Shown piece by piece: positions 22,550-32,876 of a stretch of DNA of 64,000 nt (position 1 is its first letter; every line of letters starts with the position of its first letter). The DNA is from Symbiodinium natans. Its lineage: Eukaryota > Sar > Dinophyceae > Suessiales > Symbiodiniaceae. Where the stretch lies: assembly GCA_905221605.1 (NCBI GenBank), contig CAJNDS010000385.1, positions 89,641 through 153,640 of the forward strand, in the 5' to 3' direction. The notes under the pieces were generated by a model. The model did not search any database. It saw only the letters and a list, made by a program, of their open reading frames with translations, and was not told the DNA's origin. A program made the position numbers and the translations under genes.

Positions 22550-23406
22550 AAGTAACTTGAAGTACATTTATGGAAATTGAGGTGAGAACAAAAGAACAAC
22601 AGTTCAACAGTGCAATTTGTCTAGTATGGCTCATGGCCAGTGAGGAATGGCCATGTGCCAGTGGCAAGCATGCTGCTGGATTCTGGGGCAAAGAGGTTCA
22701 AGGCCACAAGCAGTGGCGACACCGTACCTTGCCTGTGCCAGCCATTGAAACCGTACGCTTCGTCATGTTCGTGAGCACACTATACTATCAGGCGGTGTAC
22801 GATAAATAGTAAGCCATATAGTATCCGAAACTTCGGTTCCGCACCTCATCGGACTCGTCTACAGCACCGCATTCAACTGCGGTCACGTCTACGCCCGCTC
22901 TGTGCCCTAGGGATAAGTTGCACCGGCGCCTTAAACCGGCCAAACCCTAGACTCTCAGCCCCAACTCCTGAGCCCATGTTAATCTCGACATTCCAAACCC
23001 AACAGAATCCTAAACCCAAACCCTGAACAATTCAACCCTAGGCCCCAGTTCCTAATGGCTGTTTATGGGCAGATGCGCAATGTAAAGCATGAGAGTTAGA
23101 AGGTTCTCTTCGACACACGTATGTGCCCTGCAGCACGACCCAGTCAGCTAGCAAGCACCAGAAGAAGCCAGTGGCCTCAAACCCTGAAGCCGAGACTGCA
23201 AACCCTCCCAAGCCCCGAACCCCAAACCTCGCCCGCCTTTCGCGGAGCGAGCGTCGAAACCCTTAACCCTGCAACCCTAAACCCTGTGGCACAAAACCCC
23301 TAAGCCCCTGAGCCGAACGTCCAGCTGAGGCTTGGTCCTGGGCGCATCGTCTTCGCAAACATCCGGCAAGCCTGAGGCGAGGGCTTGCGGGCTTGAGGGT
23401 TCAGAG
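22550..23406. other. No gene recognised
   Basis: Degenerate CCCTAAA-like pieces are scattered over 22,940-23,290. No exon is recognised. Confidence 0.4.
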
Positions 23407-23516
23407 TTGGGATGTTCCCCCTCTTATAGTAACAGTCCTAAATAGCGATTGTCGTACTCCCGCCCCAATATTTTTGTCCCGAGTAAGGACTGTTAGCATA
23501 CGGGGGAGCATCCCAA
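23407..23516. mobile_element. MITE-like inverted-repeat element, copy 2
   Basis: About 110 bp with termini TTGGGATGTTCCCCCT and GGGGGAGCATCCCAA, and an inner inverted pair AACAGTCC / GGACTGTT. Same family as 11313-11415, with a different centre. No open frame. Confidence 0.75.
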
Positions 23517-24436
23517 GTTCCGAGCTTCATACGATGGCTTTGCGGGTTGTTTTGGGTTCAGGGTCCCGGGGGTCTGGGGCCAAGTAAACTCTGCAACTCT
23601 GCCTTGCAGCAATGCACTAGGATGGGCAGCAATTGCAAGGAGGGCTTAAATTAGGGTGAGCTCCCGCTGTCATGGTGAGAGTCTCTTCGGATGTGCTTGC
23701 CCCACCTTCAGTGCTTAATTGGGTAGAGGGTCATGGGCTTCGGAGGGTTTAAGATTTTAAGGTTGGGGTGCAAGGCTACGAGCAGAGAGGACTGAGCTTG
23801 ATGACATTGGTACCAGGTCGTTGAAGCCTTGCAAAATGTATTAGTGCCCTGGGTGCCGAGGGGAAGAAGTCCTACAGAAGCACCAAACCGCACTGTGTGT
23901 TGGGCAGCAACCCCTCCCCCCCCCCCACGCGCACTAACATGCAAGGGTGTTGGGCGTGATGGAGCTTAGGTCATCACAGTTTGTGGGCTAAGGGTGGCTA
24001 GAGCACACGGTGTCCGACGTCCCGGCAGTAGTTGTGTTGTGGGGTTGCAGTCTTCAGCGATTGAGGCATTCAGGGTTGGTTAGCCTGTTACTGGTATGAG
24101 CTTCAGGTTTTGGAGCTTATATTCGGCAACAAGGGTGCAGGGTGGGGAGTTTAGGGTTTTGGGTTTTGGGTTTAGGGTTTAGGGTTTGGCGTGAATGTTT
24201 TGGAGGCATGGGTGCTTATACAGGCAGGGGCGTCGCGATCGGCAGGGTCCAAAAAGGCCAACATCTACAAACCTCTTTCAACAATCTTCAAGGCGCAAGT
24301 CCCCCCTACTGCCAGAAATCCCAAAAAGCCCAGAAACCCCAACCCGAGATCAAACAGTCCAAAGCCACCAGGGTTTCCAAAGCCCTAAAGCCACAAAGGA
24401 CGCCCTCGAGCTATACTTGCTTCCGAAACCTTGAAT
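23517..24436. other. No gene recognised
   Basis: A short TTTAGGG tract lies at about 24,157-24,189. Otherwise nothing. Confidence 0.4.
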
Positions 24437-24538
24437 CCCTAAACCCTAAACCCTAAACCCTAAACCCTAAACCCTAAACCCTAAACCCTAAACCCTAAAC
24501 CCTAAACCCTAAACCCTAAACCCTAAACCCTAAACCCT
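24437..24538. repeat. Longest perfect CCCTAAA tract in the window
   Basis: About 14 consecutive perfect 7-bp units. Perfection suggests recent insertion or slippage compared with the degenerate tracts elsewhere. Confidence 0.95.
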
Positions 24539-24666
24539 ACCCCAAAAGGAAGCCCATCAGGTGCGGGGCAAACTCTTACACTTCGAGCCCCGAGCGCCGG
24601 TGCGCGGGCAAGCTTCTGAAGCTCTTAGCCAAAGGCGGAGGCTAAGGCAGAAGAGTGTTCGGGAAA

Positions 24667-24748
24667 CCCGAAACCCGAGACCCGAAACCCTAAACCCTAA
24701 ACCCTAAACCCTAAACGCTAGGGGTTTAGGGCTTAGGGTTGGTTAGGA
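24667..24748. repeat. Head-to-head telomere-like junction
   Basis: CCCGAAA and CCCTAAA units run to about 24,715, then CGCTAGG, then GGTTTAGGGCTTAGGG in the opposite orientation. The order (C-rich first, then G-rich) is that of two repeat blocks pointing away from each other. Confidence 0.8.
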
Positions 24749-25756
24749 TGAACACCTATAGGACTTTTCTTCTAGGGAGTTGCAGACTCTTTGGTGTCTA
24801 TACTCCACCGCAGCAGGTTAGAGTGTACTACAGGGTGTCTGCATCGTGTGCGTGTACTACTTCTATGGTAGGTCAAGCTCATTACACAATTAAGGGTCGG
24901 TTCAGCTGCCTGCTAATTACATATCGGGCGTCTTCTGAGGGGGGTGTTATCTCTTTGCTAGTTAGTGAGGCTACTGGAGCGGCTGCTATCTTGCCATTTT
25001 GCTGCTTAATAACTATACTGCTGCTACAATGGAAAGTAAGACTCAAACTACCAGGATTTCAGCACACGCTTGAAGCTCAGAGCATGGATACATTGATTGA
25101 GTTGCTTGCTTAAGTGTTTATCCAGAATTTGGACCTTGGTTATTCAAAACTAGACTGGTGGCTTGCCTAAGCCCTAAACCGCCAGCCAGCGGTTTCTCTT
25201 AGGGTTGAGGGCAGCAAGTCGCTACCAGGAACCAACATCTTCGTACAGGTCCCCCACGTCGCCCAGCCAACAACCAGTGGTAGCGGCCATGCAGATAGAA
25301 GGCTAGAACTGCTAGTTTGGGGGGCACAGGTGGCGTCCCGGCACACTCTGCAAGATAGTCCGAATTCGTTCCTGGGGCTGCGCCTCGGGCATTCGGTAGC
25401 ATCTGAGAGTCCTTGGAGCCTCCAACGGTCGCACAATGTCGCATCGGGATAGGGTTTTAGGATCTTACTGCAGGGGTGATCTATTGTTGATGCTTTGTAC
25501 GCATCCGGCAGGACACGGGATGCCGTACGGAATGCAAAGAATCCACAGTCTCCATGCGCGAAAAAGTTCGACGGCCACAACGCAGCGTGCGTTGTTATCG
25601 TATCTTAGGCGGCCCCAATTCTCAGACTTTTGGGTGCTGCCGACATGGGGTGTGCAGAGGCTACAGGAAGTCTCAATCTGTTCACCATATCACAAAGGAG
25701 TTCCGCAAACCCCAAGTCTGACAGCAACAGCTTCATTCCAGCTCATGGGAGCTTCT

Positions 25757-25760
<4 letters not shown>
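24749..25760. other. No gene recognised
   Basis: Two open frames of about 125-137 residues, one on each strand, carry no recognisable domains. Confidence 0.4.

Positions 25761-25787
<27 letters not shown>
25761..25787. repeat. (TA)n microsatellite at the left edge of duplicated unit copy 1
   Basis: Thirteen TA units run directly into the first shared base of the duplicated unit. Confidence 0.95.
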
Positions 25788-25790
<3 letters not shown>

Positions 25791-26450
25791 GCCGAGACCT
25801 TTAGGGTCCATTTGGCCATTTCCTTTATATTGAAGTACTGCCCTCAGAATGAGCGGCCAGAACCTGAATTCGCCATTGCAGACCCTGGGCCTGACATAGA
25901 CATCCACACTATTTTAGACCCTAGCCATTCCAGACCTTTGCATGCAGGACTGCAGGGTGTGTCGTGCATTCACCAAGGATCTGAATCGGTTCCGGGCTAG
26001 GGTCTCCAGTGGTAGCCATGACCATTCCATACTCTTCGCACGTGACAAGTAGGGTGCCGCCATTCCAAACCCTCGCAAACTGAGGTACAGGAACCATCAC
26101 GGGCGGGCTCTGTAGATGTCGCAATTCACAAGAGATCTCGCCACACAACGCAACTGTAGGTCTCAATGACGGGGGCCAAGAGCCCCGGTAAAAAGAATGA
26201 AAGAATAGATCGCCATTTCGGTGATCCATTATCAATCAATGACTCGCTATAACCAGAAGAATGTGGAGAATATGTCTCACCCTCTCATGGTTCCATCTGA
26301 GCGATTTCGCCCGTCATATCTTTGGCCTGGCTTCCTTCTTCTCCGTCTCGATTGATGCTTTGGGTGTGTCCGCGCAACTTTCATCACACAAGCGATGGAT
26401 ATAGGCATTGTATTAACTTTTGTGGTGTAGTTACTATTTCGCTCCTTTTC
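25788..26450. other. Left flank of the unit, no gene recognised
   Basis: A 104-codon minus-strand open frame (25,921-26,235) has no recognisable domain. This part is identical in copy 2. It could hold the 3' untranslated region or last exon of the big gene. Confidence 0.4.
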
Positions 26451-27640
26451 AGGAGTCAATGAGGGAATTAGAATATTTATGGGATAAGGAACGGTATCGC
26501 TTTCGACACCTTCGACATCCTGGCTTCTTCGGCCGGTGACTCTGTTTCCAGCCAAAATTCAGTTCCATCTATACGAAAGTCCCAGCCTCAGGAAATGACC
26601 AATTCCACCTATATGAAGGTCCCAGCCTCAGGAAGTGACCAATTCCACCTATACGAAGATCCTGGCCTCAGGGAGCCTCAGGAAACCACCTATATGAGGA
26701 GTCAATGAGGGAATTAGAATATTTATGGGATAAGGAACGGTATCGCTTTCGACACCTTCGACATCCTGGCGTCTTCGGCCGGTGACTCTGCTTCCAGCCA
26801 AAATTCAGTTCCATCTATACGAAAGTCCCAGCCTCAGGAAATGACCAATTCCACCTATATGAAGGTCCCAGCCTCAGGAAGTGACCAATTCCACCTATAC
26901 GAAGATCCTAGCCTCGGGAAACCACCTATATGAGGAGTCAATGAGGGAATTAGAATATTTATGGGATAAGGAACGGTATCGCTTTCGACACCTTCGACAT
27001 CCTGGCGTCTTCGGCCGGTGACTCTGTTTCCAGCCAAAATTCAGTTCCATCTATACGAAAGTCCCAGCCTCAGGAAATGACCAATTCCACCTATATGAAG
27101 GTCCCAGCCTCAGGAAGTGACCAATTCCACCTATACGAAGATCCTAGCCTCGGGAAACCACCTATATGAGGAGTCAATGAGGGAATTAGAATATTTATGG
27201 GATAAGGAACGGTATCGCTTTCGACACCTTCGACATCCTGGCGTCTTCGGCCGGTGACTCTGTTTCCAGCCAAAATTCAGTTCCATCTATACGAAAGTCC
27301 CAGCCTCAGCAAATGACCAATTCCACCTATATGAAGGTCCCAGCCTCAGGAAGTGACCAATTCCACCTATACGAAGATCCTAGCCTCGGGAAACCACCTA
27401 TATGAGGAGTCAATGAGGGAATTAGAATATTTATGGGATAAGGAACGGTATCGCTTTCGACACCTTCGACATCCTGGCCTCTTCGGCCAGTGACTCTGTT
27501 TCCAGTCAAAATTCAGTTCCATCTATACGAAAGTCCCAGCCTCAGGAAATGACCAATTCCACCTATATGAAGGTCCCAGCCTCAGGAAGTGACCAATTCC
27601 ACCTATACGAAGATCCTAGCCTCGGTAAACCACCTATATG
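26451..27640. repeat. Five tandem 236-bp repeats with nested 40-bp subrepeats
   Basis: Units begin at 26451, 26697, 26933, 27169 and 27405; the first is 246 bp because of a 10-bp extra piece, the others 236 bp. Each has a unique half (AGGAGTCAATGAGGG onward) and three subrepeats of about 40 bp sharing CCACCTATA and CCCAGCCTCAGGAA. The unit is not a multiple of three and each reading frame is closed, so the short frames repeated through it are not genes. Confidence 0.95.
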
Positions 27641-28384
27641 AAGGTCTCAGCCTCAAGGAACGACCAAAGATCCATTCCCAACACAATCATGTGCTCCACC
27701 ATACCCATTCCATGAAAAATGAATGTGTGCCAAAGCCTCTCGCGAAGCCGGATCCAGCGAGACGAGCTATAGCAAGGAATAGCTAACTGCCCCCCTTTCG
27801 ACGACATGGCCTCAACCTCTGCCATGGAGAAGAACACACACTGTCAGAAGCCCCGCGTCTCACGGTCCCACAAAGATGGCCTCCAGCACATGGTAAGTCA
27901 ATTCGACGAACGAAGAAAAAGAAGAAGCAGGGACAGCAGGACCTCTTCCGGACCTCGCACCCGTCGACAACAACAACTCGCCTAAAAACTATGGCTCTCC
28001 AGAACATAAGATCCAATCAACAACATACGAAGAAAGACAAGCGAGGCGTCAGTTGCAACGAAAACACAGATACACCGAACCCTTCGCAGACCTGATGACG
28101 AGCATGGGAGGGCCGCAGCCATGCCATTGGATCAAGTTTCACTCTCACATGATCTCTTGATAGTTCACATAATCCCGAACCGAACCCATGCCAAAGCATG
28201 TCACGCATCAGATCAGCAGAACAGCCGACAAACGATGCCCAATACAATCAGCCGACCTTCACGCTACTCCGAAAATAAACACGAGACCACGTCATCTATG
28301 GACTCATCAGGCATAACTGTCACCAGAGCAACTCAATTTTCCACACGCGCATCTGTCACGAGCTCAGTTAGATCCGGCACTTAC
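27641..28384 (-). other. Downstream region of the polyprotein gene
   Basis: The last recognised exon ends at a strong GTAAGT donor (28384-28379), so at least one more exon should lie here or further on, but none can be assigned. Two minus-strand frames (28,017-28,247 and 27,783-28,016) have no domain. If the donor is not used, translation stops six codons later. Confidence 0.4.
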
Positions 28385-29807
28385 CGGCCGACGGCACTTT
28401 CTTTTGATGCCCCCGACCTGAACTTGGTGTTGCCGCTTCGCATTGAAGGGTGTGCGCTTGACATACCCTCGCTTAGAAGCCGGCTTCTTTTGAGCCCAGA
28501 CCCGCACTACAGAAGCCTCCTCCTCACGAGCACGGACAAGTGGAAGTTCAGCCTTGTTCTGCGGGCCTTTTCCATTATCCTTTTGCTCGTTACACCAAGC
28601 TAGCCAGCTGGCCTCAGACCATAAAGGCTTGGCTAATGCACGCGACAAAATGACACCTTCAGCCGTGACTCTAGCAAAGGGAAAGCACATGGCAACGTGA
28701 TGCGCTAGTAACTTGCGGTAGTGCATTAGACGCAGCTTCAAGAGAAGCGTGGATCTGTGCAGGGAGTTGGCTGTGCGCAACCATGCATTGATCTCCGCGT
28801 GAAGAGCCTCATTCGAGGAAGTCCCACTGGGTAGAAATGCTCTTTCCTGCGGAGTCATGCCATGTCGTAGCCGAAGGTTGTTCCACAACCATTCGAGGCG
28901 GTCCGGCGCAACGGCTGACCAGAGGATCTTAAACACCTCTTTGTTGGCGGCGGTTACCTTTCTGCCAACTTCCTCTGGCTTCAAGCTACACAAAGCTGCT
29001 AGACCCCTTATGAATTCAAGGCGGCTGTAAAAGGGAACATCAGTGCACAGATTCGACATGTATGCCTCAGCCTCGGCTTTGGGCATAGTCCGGTGCCATA
29101 TGTGATCTCGCGCACGTTCCTCGTCTTGGCTCAGCGGTGAAGGATTGCTGCCGGTGAACATGGTGCCCCAGTTCTTAGCGGTCTTGCTTGCGTCAATGGC
29201 TAGCACCTTTCGCAGAAGTGATCGCAGCATCCTAGAACCAGCCGTTCGCTTGTTCCAATGTGCATACTCATACACGATTGCGAGATGGATTGGGTCGAGG
29301 GCCACGCACTTCAGACTCGCGCAGATGCTACGCAACTGCGAGAACAACTTCGGAGATGGCTGATCTGTGGCGAGAAATTCGATTTGTGCCAAGGAAGCTT
29401 CTGAGAAGCTAAGCTGGAACTCATCCACGACATGCTCTGCTTTCTCAGTTGCCAGAGGCGCCATTAGCAGCACAGCTCCGGTACGACCTCGGACTGTAAG
29501 GAGCCGTCTCCACGCTGTGGTGTCAGGAAACGGAGCAGCATCTCGAGCCGCCTTCGGTGCACGATATGACTCCTGACCCTTGAGTTTGAGGCATGTTCTA
29601 AGCGTTGCATCCACACTCACGTAGAGCCATTCCTTGTTGTCGAGAAGAGTATCCATCATTTGCTTCATCTTCGTTTGCACTGCAGCTGAATACGCGACAT
29701 CCTCAAGAAGTGGCCACCAATGCCGAGTGTGAGTGGGATATAGAGAAGAGAGCTGATTGCCAGCTTCGTGAGCTCGAAGATGCAGTCTGGGCCAGGTAGC
29801 TCGAACC
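28385..29807 (-). CDS. Polyprotein exon F: DDE-type transposase, copy 1
   Basis: About 470 codons. Features read as a DDE/RNase H-fold transposase of broadly MULE-like layout. Numbering runs from 29812: first acidic residue D68 in YVSVDATL, second D150 in FLATDQPSP, a D-x-x-H motif at D173-H176 (ALDPIHLA), and the Glu at E335 in SGTSSNEALHAEIN. The stretch between D173 and E335 is helical, as in transposases with an all-alpha insertion. The C-terminus is strongly basic. The exon starts after an acceptor at 29807 or, for phase agreement, 29800 and ends in front of GTAAGT. It follows the C2H2 finger of exon E, which would provide DNA binding. Copy 2 differs by one residue (A288G). Family placement is my inference from motif spacing. 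Confidence 0.7.
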
Positions 29808-29868
29808 TGCAAGAAATGTCGGGACGAATGGACATATCTTATGATTTCTATTCACGCGTGATACTCAC

Positions 29869-32801
29869 ACAAGTCAACAGCTGTGCATCCAGCCTGAACA
29901 TGATGCATCAGTACCTCTTGGAACAGCATCTCGGCAAAAGACTTGTCGTAGTAAATATTCCGAACTCGGCGAGCCACTATTGTCTTGCCCAGCTCCGAGA
30001 CGCTGACATACTCTGGACCACTGGACTTGAAAAGTAACCTGATCGTCTTATCTATGTAGTTGCGAGACGTAGTTGAAGGCAGGACCACCGTGTCTGCCAT
30101 GAGCCGTGCGCTCTCTTGAAGATATTGATGGACTGGTGTCTGGAGTCCTGCAGCATGATCGTGCAGGGCGAGAATCACCTTCATCTGCTTAGTGCCGGAG
30201 CATACATATTGGTTGATGTCAGTGTGGTACTTGCGGACATGAGTCAAAAGTCCATCCTTCTTGTTGAAAACTCGAAAGGGGCACAACCTGCATTTATGTT
30301 TGCCCCCGATTCTCATGTTCCTGCCACCTGACGGCAACTTTTCCACGTAGACGCGGACTTCCTCGGCCATCTTTTCCAGTATATTCTCCGAAAACATCAG
30401 ACCCTCATCTTCGTCTTCAAACATGGCGCATTGAGAAGGCGGCACGGCGCCGGCGTCTTCTGCATCCGACCCTGCGCTCTCGCTGACATCTGAGTGAACT
30501 AGACCTGGCTTTTGCCTAGTCCTCTCCGAGAAAGCTGCTGAAGCATGGCCCGCCTTGCCCTTATCGGGGGCTGCGTGTTTCGCTCCAGCTTTAAGATCCA
30601 GCAGCATTACAGCGGCGCCAGCTCTCCCCACTTCTTGTTCCCAGAAGCTCACTGCTGTTGATGAGTCTATCCCATCGAGAACAGACGAGGTAAAATTCTT
30701 CGACGTGAGCCGAGAGTGCGTTGCACCATCTAGCACAGACACGTGATCTCTGGTGGCACTATACTGTACAGCCAAGCAGTGAGGTTTGCCATCGTTCTCA
30801 AAATGCAAGATGAACTTGTCGACTTCCGACTCTGGAAGACCCAGACAGGCGTGGATGTTTCTTTTTGCCATAGTGGCGCATGCTCTGTAGGAGCGAAACC
30901 CTTGCTCGACTGCGTCGGCGTTCTCCTTTCTGTCCGCACTGCTGAAGGTTGCATCGATCTCCGCTCTACTCTTTGAAAATAGATGCCACATGGCGCACGG
31001 TATACAATTGCCGTCTTGAATCAATGTCGGTGGTACCGATCTTAAAGAAATGACAGTCTCAGCTCTTGCAGCAAACAGACCTGCGATTGTACTTGTGGTC
31101 TTCTGCACAATACGAACACTGAACCCGGTCTTGTCAACGATGGTCTTCTCGCATCTATAAATGAGATCGGCGTTGTTTTCAACGACAGCTTTGTCGATCC
31201 TAACACCATCAAAATGTAAGGACATATGCTTGGGCGAGAACGGACCCAAGACCTCTAGCCAGGCATCGATGATAGCGTCTTCCACGGAGGTCCAGAAAAG
31301 ATGGAGCGTGGACGCCATCGGTCGCTCTTTTTTGGCATCCGCGGTTAACTTGTCGAAATCGTCCGGCAAAGCGTTACACGCGAGCCATCGACAGTAGATC
31401 CCTAAGGACTGAAGCTTCCGGACGTAGTCGTTCTGCACACCAGCAGGCGGGGCACCCCCATTAAAAACGACGTTGATCATGGCCTTTGCCTCTGCCGGCG
31501 ACATGTCCAGACAGTCGCGTGCGAACCCATCTCGATCCTCGACACATTTATCCAGCACAGACCGCAAATCCTTTGGTAGGCATGGGGTCGGCTCCATCTT
31601 GACGATGAGCTGCTGAAGAATCGTCAGGCAGCAGTTCGCGATGTCCAGATCGCAAGTGTGCTCCGACAAGGTTCTGTGTTGGACTCTTCTTGGCGCGGAC
31701 TGAGCGCCTGCCCTTTTGGTATACCTGCGACTCCGAACATTGCTTTTGTCGGCGTAGTGGTACGTTACATCCAGGGCATGGAGACCAGGGTCTGCCGGAA
31801 CTGGTTCGGGAACCGACTCGGTCTTGCCTGTCACACGTCTTCTCTTTGTTGCCCGAGGCAAATTCATGTAATATTCCAGAGATGCTTCGTACTCCTTCAT
31901 CTTCTGAAGTTTCTTTTCTAAACCACTCTTCTCCGTCTTGGCAGATATACCGGGTCGGCCTTTTGCCTTTTTTTCACTTAGCGCTTGCTTAAGGTAGTTC
32001 ATGACTACGCTGACGTTAGATGCTCGCGCAGGGAACTTGTTGATGTACTCCGTCAGGGATACAATATTATGTAGTTCCTGGAAAACCAACATGCTGGATC
32101 GAGAGACATCGATGACGCTGTCCAGTGGCTTCTTGAATGTGATCAACGGTAACAAACCTCCAGGCCTCTCCTTGTTGCTTTTGGTTGTCCTGAGCACGCA
32201 CTTCATCATGAAGTTCTTGTTCTGCAGTTCGTCCCAGAGAGATGACTTCGGAAGGTTTGGGATCTGGCACGAAAACGTCATTGTCTTGAACTCATAAAAG
32301 GATAAAGCGTCTATCTGAGTCTCCAACATTTTTTGTGTAATGGCGTTCGTCAAATTATCCCACTCAGCTTGTCCTCGGTCGCGTTCATCCTGTGAATTCG
32401 AGCCTGCAAGGAGATTGCCCACACTTGCGTCAGTGTCGTTTGTCTTTTGACGAATTGGCAGAGAACAGGCCGTTCGCATAGTATCCTCTGTCAGGTAGTC
32501 ATCCCCGCTGTTCACATATTCATCAATGAGCTGGTAACACTGCTCTTTGTTAAACTGCAGCTCGAATGCATGTTGGAGACGAAGTCCAGCAATCGATGCC
32601 TGTGTGGACGACAGGAACTTGCTGAGGGACGGGTCGGCCTCAAAAATACCAGCTTCCTCGTGGCCTGGGTGATTGTGTAGATACCGCGCAGGCATAAACC
32701 TGGCTTTTGCTTTCCACACAAGCGCGCGACGCAGAATGGAGTTGAAGTTTCCGATGTTGACACCAGCAAACATCATCATTCGATTCAGCTCCAATCTCTT
32801 C
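29869..32801 (-). CDS. Polyprotein exon E: helicase end, polymerase-like module, cysteine peptidase, C2H2 finger, copy 1
   Basis: Numbering from 32809. Residues 4-80 (KRLELNRMMMF onward, then LRRALVWKAKARF) complete the SF3 helicase begun in exon D, with the motif C Asn in LELNR. Residues 380-580 hold CDLDIANC and, 140 residues on, MSLHFDGVRI; spacing and sequence recall the two metal-binding motifs of a polymerase palm, but I cannot name the family. Residues 597-700 form an OTU/papain-like peptidase: C602 in QDGNCIPCAMWHLF, H677 in KPHCLAV and D694 in VSVLDGAT. An acidic, Ser-rich linker follows. Residues 840-862 form a C2H2 finger (C840, C843, H857, H862). The 75-bp GT-AG intron before this exon (32876-32802, phase 2) restores GWKRLELNR. 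Copy 2 differs by E495K. Helicase and peptidase calls are firm by motif; the polymerase call is tentative. Confidence 0.7.
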
Positions 32802-32876
32802 CTTGGCACAGTTTAAAGTAGAACAATACATTAAACCCACGCACACCCACCCGTGAAGAAGCAATATTCATGTTAC

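Noticed and set aside
24437-24538. A true chromosome end
   Set aside because: Only 14 units, with ordinary sequence on both sides; it is an interstitial tract.
26855-27509. Three near-identical 60-codon minus-strand frames
   Set aside because: They are produced by the 236-bp tandem array; the unit length breaks the frame at each repeat.
28291-28311. CTGATGAGTCC on the minus strand, like a hammerhead ribozyme core
   Set aside because: The second conserved element (GAAAC) and pairing stems are missing, so no ribozyme is supported.
28121-28603. Open frame of 160 codons on the + strand within the unit
   Set aside because: It lies opposite the 3' end of the transposase exon and has no domain; most of it is a shadow frame.
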